Shown: positions 1-13,994, numbered from the stretch's first letter. The stretch is DNA of 64,000 nucleotides from JAXMHB01 sp046346965 (GCA_046346965.1 JAXMHB010000009.1:105306-169305), one strand, 5' to 3'. Numbers and translations: made by a program. The notes: generated by a model not told the origin, from the sequence alone.

Positions 1-93
1 CGCGCGCGTCACCGACAGCAGGCGCGCGGTCATCTCGAAGGCACGCAATTGCTGGGGCGTGATCCGCAGCAGTCGTCGGAGCGGGGTATTCAT
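1..93 (-). CDS. LysR-family transcriptional regulator, N-terminal fragment
   Basis: The first 31 codons of a gene that runs off the left edge of the window. The peptide has the usual LysR opening: a short basic leader, then ITPQQLRAFEMTARLLSVTRA, the first helix of the winged helix-turn-helix, closest in style to CbbR-like regulators. The start is the ATG ending at 93. The gene diverges from the isocitrate dehydrogenase gene with a 95-base gap, the usual arrangement for a LysR protein and its target, so control of that gene is plausible but unproven. The ligand-binding domain is outside the window and the effector cannot be guessed. Confidence 0.75.
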   Translation of the reverse strand, partial: MNTPLRRLLRITPQQLRAFEMTARLLSVTRA

Positions 94-107
94 AGATCAG
101 AGTCTAT
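92..107. promoter_or_regulatory. Dyad overlapping the LysR start codon, possible operator
   Basis: ATAGA-N6-TCTAT is a perfect 5-bp dyad covering the start codon of the LysR gene and the edge of the divergent intergenic region. Its size is near a LysR box, although the T-N11-A spacing is not exact. The 94-188 gap also holds an AT-rich stretch (about 118-137) unlike its GC-rich surroundings, suitable for divergent promoters. The role is inferred from position only. Confidence 0.3.
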
Positions 108-188
108 CAATGCGATCAAACATAAGTATTTTTCAGATGACTCGCGAGGACCTAGGGTGCGCCCACCTTCCCTGGATCAGGACCTCCC

Positions 189-1700
<1,512 letters not shown>

Positions 1701-1776
1701 GCGCGGTGCGATTGGCGGCGGCGGTGCGGCGGCCCCGGCGCCGCCCGCCGGCTACCGGCGCGGCGCTGGCGGGTGG

Positions 1777-2460
1777 ATGATCCAGGGCTGGCGTCGATTG
1801 GCCCGGAGCGTTCCCATCAACCTGCACGCAGTCCCGAACTGGTGCCCCGCCGGCGTGGCATACGCGAGCGAGCGCATCGATGCTGCGGATCTCGACGAGC
1901 GCGCCGCGGCGGTGGGCATCGCCGTCTACCGCGAGAACGTGGTCGAGCGGCGTCGGCGCGAGTTTCTCGCCGGCCGACTCGCCGCGCGTCAGGCGCTCAA
2001 GGCCGCGGGCGCCGGCAGTCTGGTCGTTGGTCGCAATGGATCGGCGCCGTTGTGGCCGGACGACACGGTCGGCTCGATCAGTCACAGCGGGGCGGTCGCC
2101 GCCGCGGTCGTCGCGCCGCGCCCGTGCTGGCGCGCGCTGGGCCTGGACATCGAAGGCTTGATCCAGGATCGCCGTATCGCCGTGGTCCAGCGGGTGATGA
2201 GGCCTGGCGAGCGCAGCGCCGCGCAAACGATCGACGATCCGTGGATCTGGACACGCATCTGGTGCGCCAAGGAGGCCGCCTACAAGTGCCTGAGCGCGCT
2301 GGGCGTCGACGCCGATCTGGCGGATCTGGTGCCGCACTGGCAGGCGCCCGGGCGTGGCAGCCTGCTGGCCTGGGTGGACGCCGAAGCGGTGCAGCTGGCA
2401 CTGCATTGGCAGCGCCAGGAGTCGCTGCTGTGGATGCTGGCGAGTCTGCCGGCGCAATGA
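1777..2460 (+). CDS. 4'-phosphopantetheinyl transferase (EntD/Sfp superfamily)
   Basis: Transfers the phosphopantetheine arm of CoA to a serine of acyl- or peptidyl-carrier proteins. The 227-residue protein shows the family landmarks in order: REFLAGRLAAR at 61-71, GSISHSG at 99-105, the magnesium-binding GLDIE at 122-126 (Asp124, Glu126), and WCAKEAAYK at 162-170 with catalytic Glu166. This is the EntD layout. It follows the isocitrate dehydrogenase gene by 76 bases on the same strand. No carrier-protein synthase gene is in the window, so the partner may be a primary-metabolism carrier protein or a cluster elsewhere. An upstream start in the same frame is not excluded because the ribosome site is weak. 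Confidence 0.88.
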   Translation: MIQGWRRLARSVPINLHAVPNWCPAGVAYASERIDAADLDERAAAVGIAVYRENVVERRRREFLAGRLAARQALKAAGAGSLVVGRNGSAPLWPDDTVGSISHSGAVAAAVVAPRPCWRALGLDIEGLIQDRRIAVVQRVMRPGERSAAQTIDDPWIWTRIWCAKEAAYKCLSALGVDADLADLVPHWQAPGRGSLLAWVDAEAVQLALHWQRQESLLWMLASLPAQ

Positions 2461-2565
2461 GATCGCGCCGCCGCCACCTTTGGCCCGCGTTTCGCCCGCA
2501 GCGGCCCGAGTGGCGCTGACTGCTCGCGTAGAGCATCGTATCCCCGAGCATTCAGCGTACCTGCC

Positions 2566-4185
2566 ATGCGCCGATCCTTCCCCTGCAAGTCGATTCCGCG
2601 GATCGCCGCGCTCGCCTTGGTGCTGGTCCAAGCCGCCGCGCACGCGGCCGACGAGCGTGTGCTGGTGCCGGTGTTCGCTACCAGCGTGCCGGCGCCGATG
2701 ACGTCGAGCACACAGCCTTTGGCCGAGCAGCCGGACGCGCTGCCGGCGGAATTGCAGTGGATCGCGCTGACGTCTGATTCTGCTCCGCACGCGCCGGCGC
2801 TGGCGGCGGTGCAGGCGCCCGACGGCGTGCGGCTGTATGTACGTGGCGGCGGCCGCTGGACGCTGCGGTGGTCGACGCTGATGGCGCTGAATCTGCCGGC
2901 GATCGGCTGGCAGCGAGCGCCGAAGCCGCTGCTCAGCGCAGCGGACTGCGATCAGCTGAATCTGGCGCCAGCGGATCGTGCCTATTGTCCGGACTGGTGG
3001 CGCACGCAGCAGGCGCTGCGCGCGCGCATCGTCGAGGCCTTCAAGCCTGGCTACCGCATCCATGGCGCGCAGGGTGAGCGCTTGCCGTTGTCGCCGTGGC
3101 CGACCATCGCGGCCAGTGTGTACACCAACGCCGCGGCCGACTACCAGGAACTCGATCCGCCGTCGGCGGGCCCGTTGCGCAGTGGGTCCGAAGGCGAGGA
3201 TCCGTACTACGCGCTCAGCATTCCCTGGGCGGCCTGGCCGCTGACCTACTCGCCGACCGTATCCGCGCTCTACCTGCAGGGCGAGTACTGCCCGGCGCAG
3301 GGCGATTGTGTGCCGCTTGCGGCCGCGCCCGATGCCGCGCTCGAACTGCGGCTGCCGACGCCGCTGCACCTGCAGCCGAACGCCTGCGAGACCGAGCTCC
3401 CGACGTTCTCCGACGGCTCGCTGCTGTACCTGCGGATCGCCGACAGCGTGCCGAGCTTCGTCCGCACCACCACGCGCCTGATGAGCTTTCAGAATCCCGG
3501 CGGCGGTTACCTCGATCGGCCCGATCCGGATCGCATGAGCCCGGAGCTGTATGCCGCGGAGTATCCGATCACGCCACTGGAGGCGCCGGCGGACGGCTGG
3601 TTCTTGTGCGGGCCGAACGGGCGTTTGTGGAACGGCGCGGCGATCCGGGTCGCCGCCACCGAACTCGACGACGAGCAGCGTGCGCGCCTTGAAGCCGACG
3701 GCGCCGAGTCCGGCTGGAGCGGTCCGCGGCACCCGGCTTGGGAGGCCGACACGCCCCGTTATCGCGAGGTGTGGGCCGCGCCGACGTCCTTCGATCCGCG
3801 ACGCCTGGACGCGCATCGTCTGCAGCTGGTCCAGCCGTACCAGCTGCAAAGCCCGATCACGGGCGAGGGCATGAACGGCGCCTGCGATCGCGCCCGATTC
3901 GCACTGTGGGTCGTCGACACCGCGGACGCGAGTTTGCGCCTGGCGCTGTCGCTGCAAGGCTACGGCGCGGACCTGTGCGCGGGCTCGGCGCTGGTGTCGG
4001 CGCTGCTGTCGGAGGATGGTCGCGCCGTCGACAGCGTGCGCTGGGATTACGATCCCGAGGCGCCGCTATCGAGCAGCGGCCTCGTTGAGACGCGCGAACG
4101 TTATTGTCTCGACGAGCTCAGCAACAGCTACCTGCTGTGTGGTCGCGAACAGCACCCAATCGCGGACCCGCGGCCCGACGAGTAG
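2566..4185 (+). CDS. Secreted protein of unknown function, 539 aa
   Basis: Not recognised. The N-terminus is a typical Sec signal: basic MRRSFPCK, hydrophobic ALALVLVQ, then AHAA with likely cleavage near residue 28. The mature part is rich in Trp, Tyr, Pro and acidic residues, has about a dozen scattered cysteines and no membrane segment, which fits a disulfide-containing periplasmic or surface protein. I see no catalytic motif, heme site or repeat. It lies alone between the phosphopantetheinyl transferase gene and a convergent PilZ gene only 5 bases away. Codon use matches its neighbours, so it does not look recently acquired. The long antisense frame covering it is a GC-rich shadow. Confidence 0.7.
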   Translation: MRRSFPCKSIPRIAALALVLVQAAAHAADERVLVPVFATSVPAPMTSSTQPLAEQPDALPAELQWIALTSDSAPHAPALAAVQAPDGVRLYVRGGGRWTLRWSTLMALNLPAIGWQRAPKPLLSAADCDQLNLAPADRAYCPDWWRTQQALRARIVEAFKPGYRIHGAQGERLPLSPWPTIAASVYTNAAADYQELDPPSAGPLRSGSEGEDPYYALSIPWAAWPLTYSPTVSALYLQGEYCPAQGDCVPLAAAPDAALELRLPTPLHLQPNACETELPTFSDGSLLYLRIADSVPSFVRTTTRLMSFQNPGGGYLDRPDPDRMSPELYAAEYPITPLEAPADGWFLCGPNGRLWNGAAIRVAATELDDEQRARLEADGAESGWSGPRHPAWEADTPRYREVWAAPTSFDPRRLDAHRLQLVQPYQLQSPITGEGMNGACDRARFALWVVDTADASLRLALSLQGYGADLCAGSALVSALLSEDGRAVDSVRWDYDPEAPLSSSGLVETRERYCLDELSNSYLLCGREQHPIADPRPDE

Positions 4186-4190
4186 CGCGC

Positions 4191-4520
4191 TCACACCGCC
4201 TGAGCGATGAAGCGGGTCTCGTACAGCAGTTGGTCGATCTCGGCCGGCTGGCCGGCATCGAACTGGAAGGCCAGATGGTCGTCGCCAGCGCGGACCAGCG
4301 TGGCTTTGAGTTCGATCACCGTGTCCTGATCGAAAATGAAAAACAGCCGGAAGGGCGCCTTCGCCTGGTCACCAAAGGCCAGCGGCCGCGCGATGCGCGC
4401 GCCACCGCCGGAGATGTCCTGCGCGTTGCTCAGAAAGCCGCCACGGGCGGCTGCGATCAGCACGGCCACGGCACTGATCTCGGTACGCGGATAACGACGC
4501 TTTTCGTAACCCTGGACCAT
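4191..4520 (-). CDS. PilZ-domain protein, probable c-di-GMP receptor
   Basis: A 109-residue single-domain PilZ protein. The c-di-GMP binding signature is present: basic KRRYPR near the N-terminus (RxxxR type) and DISGGGARI after the first strand (D/NxSxxG). Proteins of this size bind c-di-GMP and act on pili, motility or polysaccharide through partner contacts in the cytoplasm or at the inner membrane. I chose the ATG ending at 4520 because a strong GGGGAAGGG ribosome site lies just upstream; an upstream in-frame ATG at 4559 adds an unlikely hydrophobic leader. The gene converges with the secreted protein gene and leaves nothing to indicate its partner. Confidence 0.85.
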   Translation of the reverse strand: MVQGYEKRRYPRTEISAVAVLIAAARGGFLSNAQDISGGGARIARPLAFGDQAKAPFRLFFIFDQDTVIELKATLVRAGDDHLAFQFDAGQPAEIDQLLYETRFIAQAV

Positions 4521-4628
4521 GACCCTTCCCCTGACGACAACGCACCATAGGCCCAGCACTGGCGCCGGTACAAGCGGACAACCGTGAAGCTGTGAGTCGG
4601 TTGGCAGCGGCGCCTGTGCGCACCCAAC

Positions 4629-7106
4629 TCACCAGTCGCCGCTGCGCAGCGTCTGCCCGGGCGGGGTGGCGGTGACGCCGCGCAACACCAGCGCACCGGC
4701 GAGCAGGCTCAGGCTGGCACCGATGCCGGCGCCGGCAGCGACGATCCACCAGGGCATGCTGTAGCCGATCTCGAACACCCGCACGGCCAGCGCCCAGCCG
4801 GTGACGACTGCCGCCAGTCCGCCGAGGGCACCGCCGAGGGCGCCGATGACGCTGATCTCCAGCCACAGCGTGCGCTCGAGCGTACGTCTGGAAGCGCCCA
4901 GACTGCGCCACAGCGCACTCTCGAAGCGCCGCGCGCCGGCGCTGACCGCCAGCGCCGCCAACAGCACGCACAGCGCCGCGGCGAGCGCGCACCAGAAGAT
5001 CGCCGACAGACTGCGGACCACGGCATCGACCACGCCGAGCACGCGCATCAGCAGCGCATCGACGTCGATCAGCGTGACGTTTGGGTAGTCGCGCAACAGC
5101 GGCCCCAGCGCGCGCGCTTGCGTGGCATCGGCGCGGAAGCTGGTCACGAAGGTACTCTCCAGCCCGGCCGTGGCCTCGGGCGAGAACAACAGGAAGAAGT
5201 TCACCCGGAAGCTGTCCCAATCGACGGTGCGCACATTGGCGACGCGCGCCTCGATGCTGCGGTCGCCGATGCTGACGGTGATGCGGTCGCCGACCTGGAG
5301 CTTGAAGATCTGCGCCCAGTTCTCGGCGATCGACACCTCGGGGCCGCCGCGCCACCACTCGCCCGCAATCAGGCGGTTGGCCGGCGGCAGGTCCTGATGC
5401 CAGCTCAGGTTGATATTGCCATCGAGGAAGCGCCCGGCGCGCGGATCCGGGAAGCTGGCGGCATCCGGACGCTGGCCGTTGATTGCCAGCAGTCGGCCCA
5501 CGGCGAAGGGATACAGCTCCGGCCGGCCCAGACCCAGCGACTGCAAACGCGCGCTCAGGGTGTCGCGCTGGTCCGGCTGGATGTTGAGCAGAAAGCGATT
5601 GGGCGTGTCGGCATCGAGGCCCACCCGCCATTGCCGCACCAGATCGTTGCTGACCGCCCCGAGCAGCAGCACCGCGGCCAGCGCCAGCGCCAGCGAGACC
5701 GCCGACAGCAGCGTGGTGCCGGGCCTTGCTACCAGCTGCCGCAGCGCCTGGCGCAGCACGAAACTGCGCCCCGGCAGGCGCCGCCGCACCAACCGCAGCA
5801 GCAGCCACAGGGTGCCGGCCACCAACAGTGCCAGCGTGCTCATGCCGGCGAAAGCAATCAGGCCGATGCGGCCTTCGCCGGTCAGCAGCCAGATCGCCAG
5901 CGTCAACACCGCCAGCGCCAGCGGATAGGCCGCCCACTCGCGCGCGCTGAGGCGGTCTTCTTGCTGGCGCAGCAGCATGGAAGGCGCCGTTGCCGCCAGC
6001 CGCGACAGCGCCGGCAGCGTGAAACTAAGGTACGCCAACACGCCCACCAGCGCGCCCAGCAGCGCCGGACGCAGCCCGGGCAAGGGCAGGGCTTCCTGGA
6101 ACAGCGCGCCGACGCCGAGCGCGATCAGTGCCTGCAGTCCGTAGCCGAGCAGCAGGCCGAGCGCGATCGCCGGCAGTGCATACACGCCCAGCGTGCCACC
6201 CAGCTGCAGCAGGATGCGCCGCCGCGACAGCCCGAAGCAGCGCAACTGCGCCACGATGGCGCGCCGCGCCTCGGTGTAGCGGCGCGCGGTCAGTGCGATC
6301 GCCAGCGCCGCCAGCCACAGCACCGCCAGTGCGGCCAGGCCGAAAAAGGCACGCGATTGCTGACCGACCTCGGCCAGCTGCTGCTGCGCCTCGCTGGCCA
6401 GCGTCAGCCGCAGGCCGGGGTGAGTCTGGCGCAGGGTCTCGGCCCAGCGCTGTACCACCGGCGCGGGACCGGCGATCAGCAGTCGATGGAAGGCGCGGCT
6501 GGCCGGTCCCAGCAGGCCGAGGCGCTCGACGTCGGCGCGCTGCACCAGTGCACGCGGCGCCAGCGTCAGAAAGCTGCCGGCGCCTTCCGGATCCTCGATC
6601 AGCGCACCGGCCACCCGCAGCCGCGCGTTGCCGATCTCGACCTCGGCACCGGTGGCGACGCCGAGCGCCGTGAGCGCGCGCGGATCGAGCAGCACCTCGC
6701 CCACCGCGGGCGCCGCACGCACCTGTGCCGGCGCGTCCGCGCGCTCGGCCACCTTCAGGCTGCCGCGCAGCGGATACTGGGCGTCGACCGCCTTGATCTC
6801 GACCAGCACGCTGGCCTCGCCGGCAAACAGCACGGTCGGAAAGGCGACCACTGCGCTGGTCTGCAGTCCCTGCGCCTGCGCCGATTGCACCACCTCGGGC
6901 GGGATCGGCAGTCGCGAGCTGAGCAGCGCATCGCCGCCGATCAGTTCGCCGCTGCGCGCGGCCAGCGCGCGCTCGATGCGCTCGGTAAAGCCGATCACGC
7001 CGGTGGCGGCGGCCACCGCCACCAGCAGCGCGGCCAGGACCGGCTTCAATTCGGCCGCGCGCCACTCGCGGCGCGCATGGGCGAGCAAAGTGCCGAGCAG
7101 ACTCAT
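4629..7106 (-). CDS. ybbP: ABC transporter permease, YbbP/FtsX type
   Basis: An 825-residue inner-membrane permease of the MacB/FtsX superfamily with the ten-helix YbbP layout: one N-terminal helix (about 20-40), a long periplasmic domain, a central helix bundle (about 250-480), a second periplasmic domain and three helices near the C-terminus (about 690-810). It pairs with the ATPase encoded just upstream, their frames overlapping by four bases (ATGA), so both are translated together. The ybbA-ybbP pair facing tesA matches the E. coli locus. Such permeases are thought to move or extract lipids or lipoproteins, but the substrate is not established, so no transport substrate is assigned here. 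Confidence 0.88.
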   Translation of the reverse strand: MSLLGTLLAHARREWRAAELKPVLAALLVAVAAATGVIGFTERIERALAARSGELIGGDALLSSRLPIPPEVVQSAQAQGLQTSAVVAFPTVLFAGEASVLVEIKAVDAQYPLRGSLKVAERADAPAQVRAAPAVGEVLLDPRALTALGVATGAEVEIGNARLRVAGALIEDPEGAGSFLTLAPRALVQRADVERLGLLGPASRAFHRLLIAGPAPVVQRWAETLRQTHPGLRLTLASEAQQQLAEVGQQSRAFFGLAALAVLWLAALAIALTARRYTEARRAIVAQLRCFGLSRRRILLQLGGTLGVYALPAIALGLLLGYGLQALIALGVGALFQEALPLPGLRPALLGALVGVLAYLSFTLPALSRLAATAPSMLLRQQEDRLSAREWAAYPLALAVLTLAIWLLTGEGRIGLIAFAGMSTLALLVAGTLWLLLRLVRRRLPGRSFVLRQALRQLVARPGTTLLSAVSLALALAAVLLLGAVSNDLVRQWRVGLDADTPNRFLLNIQPDQRDTLSARLQSLGLGRPELYPFAVGRLLAINGQRPDAASFPDPRAGRFLDGNINLSWHQDLPPANRLIAGEWWRGGPEVSIAENWAQIFKLQVGDRITVSIGDRSIEARVANVRTVDWDSFRVNFFLLFSPEATAGLESTFVTSFRADATQARALGPLLRDYPNVTLIDVDALLMRVLGVVDAVVRSLSAIFWCALAAALCVLLAALAVSAGARRFESALWRSLGASRRTLERTLWLEISVIGALGGALGGLAAVVTGWALAVRVFEIGYSMPWWIVAAGAGIGASLSLLAGALVLRGVTATPPGQTLRSGDW

Positions 7107-7783
7107 GCGACGCGCCGGCCGGCTTCCAGCCGGATCTGTCGCTGACAGCGCGCCGCCAGCCGTGGATCGTGGGTCACCAGCACCAGGCTGACGCTATCGC
7201 TGCGATTCAGATCGAACAAGAGTTCGCTGACGCGTGCTCCGGTGTCCTGGTCCAGATTGCCGGTGGGCTCATCGGCGAACAGCAAGGTCGGCCCGACCGC
7301 AAAGGCGCGCGCGATCGCCACACGCTGCTGCTCGCCACCCGACAACTGGCGTGGCAGATGCTGCAAGCGATGTCCCAGGCCCACCCGTTCCAGCGCGGCG
7401 CGGGCGCGCGCCAGCGCATCGGCGACGCCGGCCAACTCCAGCGGCGCGGCGACGTTCTCCAGCGCGGTGAAGCTCGGCAGCAGATGAAAGGCCTGGAACA
7501 CGAAGCCGACGCGGCCCAGCCGCAGCGCGGCGCGGCCGTCCTCGTCGAGCCCGGCGATATCGCGTCCGAACAGCTCGATGCGGCCGCCGGTCGGCGTGTC
7601 CAGCCCGGCCAGCAGCGACAGTAGCGTGGTCTTGCCTGAGCCCGACTCGCCGACGATCGCCAGACTCTCGCCGCGCCCGAGGCTGAGCGAGATCTGATCG
7701 AGCACACGCAGCGCACCCGCCGCCGTCATCACCTGTTTGCTAGCTTCGACGGCCGTCAGTACGGTGTCGCGAGACTCTTCCAT
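7103..7783 (-). CDS. ybbA: ABC transporter ATP-binding protein, YbbA type
   Basis: A 226-residue ATPase partner of YbbP. Walker A GESGSGKT at 45-52, Q-loop Gln97, signature LSGGEQQ at 148-154, Walker B LLFADEP at 167-173 and switch His206 are all intact; sequence style is that of the LolD/YbbA group. The chosen ATG ends at 7783 and is preceded by AGGAACA; it gives an N-terminus of family length, whereas the 33-residue upstream extension would read into tesA. The start codon shares the tetranucleotide CATG (7781-7784) with the divergent tesA start. In E. coli tesA and ybbA are also divergent at this point, so the close spacing looks conserved. Confidence 0.9.
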   Translation of the reverse strand: MEESRDTVLTAVEASKQVMTAAGALRVLDQISLSLGRGESLAIVGESGSGKTTLLSLLAGLDTPTGGRIELFGRDIAGLDEDGRAALRLGRVGFVFQAFHLLPSFTALENVAAPLELAGVADALARARAALERVGLGHRLQHLPRQLSGGEQQRVAIARAFAVGPTLLFADEPTGNLDQDTGARVSELLFDLNRSDSVSLVLVTHDPRLAARCQRQIRLEAGRRVA

Positions 7784-8393
7784 GCGTGTGTTCCTGTTCT
7801 TGTGCTTGCTGTGGCACGCCGGCCTGGCGACGGCCGCGTCCACCATTCTGGTGCTCGGCGACAGCCTGAGCGCTGCCCACAATCTGCCGATCGAACAAGG
7901 TTGGGTGGCTCTGCTCGATCACAAGCTGGCCGAAAGTCACGCTGGCCGCTGGCGAGTGGTCAATGCCAGCATCAGCGGCGAGACCAGTTCGGGTGGCCTC
8001 GCGCGCCTGCCGGCGGCGCTTGCGCAACATCAACCGGCGGTGGTGCTGATCGAACTCGGCGCCAATGATGGTCTGCGCGGTTTGCCGCTGCCCAGTCTGC
8101 GCGCCAACCTGGCGCAGATGATCAAGCTTGCGCGTGAGGCTGGCGCGAAGGTGGGGCTGATCGGCATCGAGCTGCCGATCAACTACGGTCAGGGCTATCG
8201 CGACCGCATGCGCCAGCTGTACCGGGAACTGGCGCAGGCCGAGGGCGTCGCGCTGATGCCCTTCCTGCTGGAGGCGGTCGCCGCCGATCTCGCCAACTTT
8301 CAGGACGATCAGGTCCATCCCACCGCTGCGGCACAGCCGGCGATCCGCGACAGCGTGTACCGTTGGCTGGAAGCCTCCGCCTTGTTGCAGTGA
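7782..8393 (+). CDS. tesA: Periplasmic arylesterase / lysophospholipase / thioesterase I, SGNH hydrolase
   Basis: A 203-residue SGNH hydrolase acting on acyl esters and thioesters in the periplasm. The signal peptide MRVFLFLCLLWHAGLATA is followed at once by the catalytic block LVLGDSLS with nucleophile Ser28. Block II glycine lies in SISGETSSGG, block III Asn in GANDGLRG, and the Asp-His pair in DQVHPTA (Asp176, His179). Length and motif spacing match E. coli TesA. Start: the ATG at 7782 gives a clean signal peptide; a longer frame from 7737 would place a non-hydrophobic stretch in front. No good ribosome site is visible because the upstream bases encode YbbA on the other strand. Confidence 0.92.
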   Translation: MRVFLFLCLLWHAGLATAASTILVLGDSLSAAHNLPIEQGWVALLDHKLAESHAGRWRVVNASISGETSSGGLARLPAALAQHQPAVVLIELGANDGLRGLPLPSLRANLAQMIKLAREAGAKVGLIGIELPINYGQGYRDRMRQLYRELAQAEGVALMPFLLEAVAADLANFQDDQVHPTAAAQPAIRDSVYRWLEASALLQ

Positions 8394-8471
8394 GTGCGGC
8401 ATGCGCTGCCTTGCACCCAGCGCGCCGCGCCCCGCTATGATCCGCGGCCTTGCCTGACCGGGACACTGTGC

Positions 8472-9113
8472 ATGGAACACCGCGAGACGCTGATTCGCGT
8501 GTTGGAACAGTGTGTGGATCGCGCCGAGCACGCGCCGCTGAATCTGGGCGAGGTGCTCGACAGCCTGAAGTCCTCGGCGCTGGCCTTGTCGACCGTGCTG
8601 TTGTGCCTGCCTTTTTTGCAGCCGCTGACGCTGGGGCCGCTGTCGAGTGCTGGCGGTCTGGTGCTGACCAGCCTGGGCTGGCAGCTCTATCGCGGGCGCG
8701 AACGTCTGTGGCTGCCGGCCAAGATCTACGACATCAAGCCCAGCACCAAGTTGTGGGAGCGACTGCTCGGCCTGTGTCGCTGGCTGATCAATCTGCTGGC
8801 CCGGATCACCCGCGAGCGTCTGACCTCCTGGGTCGATGGCCGCGCGGGCGAGCGTCTGTGCGGGCTGCTGATCACCATCGGCGGCGTGCTGCTGGTGATC
8901 CCGGCGCCGATACTGCCCTTCAATAACACGCTGCCGGCGCTCGCCATGCTGTTTGCCGCCATCGCCTTGCTCGAACGCGATGGTCTGATGGTGCTGGTCT
9001 CGGTGTTTTTCCTGATCGCCACCGTGGCCTATTTCGGCGTGTTTTTCTATGCGCTGTGGTTTCTGGGCGCCGAGGCCACTCAGTGGTTCCGAGGCTGGTT
9101 GCCGGGATTGTGA
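8472..9113 (+). CDS. ExoD-family membrane protein
   Basis: A 213-residue polytopic protein of the exopolysaccharide-synthesis ExoD family. About five hydrophobic segments are visible: around 35-60, 60-80, 130-150, 155-185 and 185-205, with a basic loop carrying RERLWLPAKIYDI between the second and third. ExoD was named for a Sinorhizobium exopolysaccharide and alkali-sensitivity phenotype; its biochemical role is unknown. The start at 8472 begins MEHRETLIRVLEQ, the amphipathic N-terminus usual in the family. It sits alone between tesA and the phosphodiesterase fusion, 78 bases downstream of tesA, and may share its transcript. Confidence 0.8.
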   Translation: MEHRETLIRVLEQCVDRAEHAPLNLGEVLDSLKSSALALSTVLLCLPFLQPLTLGPLSSAGGLVLTSLGWQLYRGRERLWLPAKIYDIKPSTKLWERLLGLCRWLINLLARITRERLTSWVDGRAGERLCGLLITIGGVLLVIPAPILPFNNTLPALAMLFAAIALLERDGLMVLVSVFFLIATVAYFGVFFYALWFLGAEATQWFRGWLPGL

Positions 9114-9218
9114 AGGATGGTGCATAGCCGGAGGCCGCTGCGCTGCTGCGGCGGTCCTGGCCCTTGGGCTGGCGTATGGTCGGTTACACTGGAGTGAACC
9201 GCCCGAATTGGCCTGATC

Positions 9219-10702
9219 GTGAAATCGCGCTGGCAGCCTATGACGCATCCCTGGGTGATCGCGCACCGCGGCGCCAGCGGCTGCCTGCCTGAACACACGC
9301 TGCCGGCCTATGCGCTGGCGATCGAGCAGGGCGCCGACGTCATCGAGCCCGATCTGCTGCCCAGCGCCGACGGTCGCCTGTACTGTCGCCACGATCTCTA
9401 TCTGTCGCGCAGCACCGATGTCGCCACCCGCCCCGAGTACGCCGCGCGTCGGCGGCCAGGGCCGGAGGGTCGCGAGGACTGGTGGATCACCGATTTCACC
9501 AGCGCCGAGCTGGCGACGCTGCGTGCCACCCAACCCTGGCCGCTGCGTGCGCATGAGCGCGATGGCGTCTACCGGTTGCCGAGCTTCGATCAGACGCTGG
9601 ATCTGCTGCTGCTGGAGCGGCGCCGCCGCGAACGCCCGCTGCTGATCTATCCCGAGATCAAACACCCTGCACATTGCGAGGCGCTGGGATTGGATCCCAC
9701 CGCGGCGCTGATCCGCGAGTTGCGCGCGCGCCAGTTGCTCGGGCCGCAGGCGCCGCTGCTGGTGCAGTGCTTCGAGGCCGCGCCGCTGGCGCGCGTGCGC
9801 GAGCAGGCTGGGGTACGCGTGACCCTGCTCAGCGTGGACTTGCCGGCGCTCGATGCCCACGCGGTCGATGGCTACGGTGTGTCCAAACAGGCGCTGCAGA
9901 GCGCCGATGGCGCGGCGTTCATCGCCGCCGCCCATGCGCGTGGTCGCTATGTGCACGCTTACACCTTCAGGGACGACCAGTTGCCGCCCGACCAGAGCGC
10001 GGTCGAGGAAGCGCTGCGCGCCTATGCCGCGGGTTGCGATGCGCTGTTCAGCGATTTTCCGGCCACCGCACTGCGCGCGCGCAAGCGCTGGCAGCGCGAG
10101 GGCGCCGCGGCGCCCGGGCTTGAGGTGCGCGCCGTCAGCGGCGCCGACATCGCCCCGTATTTGCCGGCCCTGGCCGCGCTGCGGATTCGCGTGTTTCGCG
10201 AATGGCCGTATTTGTACGATGGCGATCTAGCCTATGAAGCGCATTATCTGGCGACCTACAGCCGCTCGCCGCGCAGCCTGTTCGTGCTGGCCTGGGATGG
10301 CGCGGAGATTGTCGGTTGCTCTACCGGGATTCCGCTGAGCGACGAAACCGAAGCCTGCCAAGCGCCGTTTTTGGCGGCGGGCATTGCGCCGTCGGAGGTC
10401 TTTTACTTCGGCGAATCGGTGCTCGATGCGCGCTATCGCGGGCGCGGTCTGGGCCAGCGCTTTTTCGACGAACGCGAAGCCTACGCGCAGGCGCTGGGCG
10501 GATTCGCCTACACCGCGTTTTGCGCGGTGGTGCGCGCCGATGACGATCCGCGTCGCCCACCCGGGCATCGCCCGCTGGACGCCTTCTGGCGCTCGCGCGG
10601 CTATGCGCCACGGCCGGATCTGCAGGCCGCCTTCGAGTGGCGCGAGCTCGACGAGGCTGCGCCCAGCGCCAAAGCGATGCGCTTCTGGCTGCGAGCCTGG
10701 CG

Positions 10703-10706
<4 letters not shown>
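9219..10706 (+). CDS. Glycerophosphodiester phosphodiesterase fused to a GNAT acetyltransferase
   Basis: A 495-residue two-domain protein. Residues about 10-295 are a GDPD TIM barrel: the opening VIAHRGASG with catalytic His16, LPEHTLPAY, the acidic VIEPDLL and CRHD, then a late FSDFP. Residues about 300-495 are a GNAT fold with the acetyl-CoA loop YRGRGLGQRF (406-415). The first half should hydrolyse glycerophosphodiesters to glycerol-3-phosphate; the second should acetylate an unknown amine. There is no signal peptide, so it is cytoplasmic. Start is GTG at 9219; an ATG at 9240 (MTHPWV) is an alternative and neither has a strong ribosome site. The frame runs without break through the junction, so the fusion looks real. 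It overlaps the downstream kinase gene by four bases. Confidence 0.85.
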
Positions 10707-13810
<3,104 letters not shown>

Positions 13811-13852
13811 GCGCCGGTTCGACTGCGCAGACGTATGCACGGCCGCAATGGT

Positions 13853-13882
13853 TTGACGCATCGCAGCAAGGTGTGATCTATT
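13853..13882 (+). promoter_or_regulatory. Probable sigma-70 promoter of gltB
   Basis: TTGACG at 13853-13858, an 18-base spacer, and TCTATT at 13877-13882 preceded by TG one base upstream (extended -10). The region is locally AT-rich and lies about 220 bases before gltB, which leaves a long leader. Assigned from sequence match only. Confidence 0.45.
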
Positions 13883-13921
13883 CATTTCTGGTTTATGTGT
13901 ATGCGCAAGCTGCCTGCCGGA

Positions 13922-13994
13922 TGCGGGTGCCCGCAGTCACCTGACCGGTCCGCAGCCGCCCCGATTCCGCCCACTTCGTCGCACCCCGACGAAG
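13922..13994 (+). promoter_or_regulatory. Two hairpins in the gltB leader
   Basis: TGCGGG-TG-CCCGCA at 13922-13935 is a perfect 6-bp palindrome and CTTCGTCG-CACCC-CGACGAAG at 13974-13994 is a perfect 8-bp stem with a 5-base loop. Both lie between the likely promoter and the gltB start, in a 293-base gap without a gene. They could be operator or leader structures. No T-run follows, so a terminator or simple attenuator is not supported. Confidence 0.3.
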
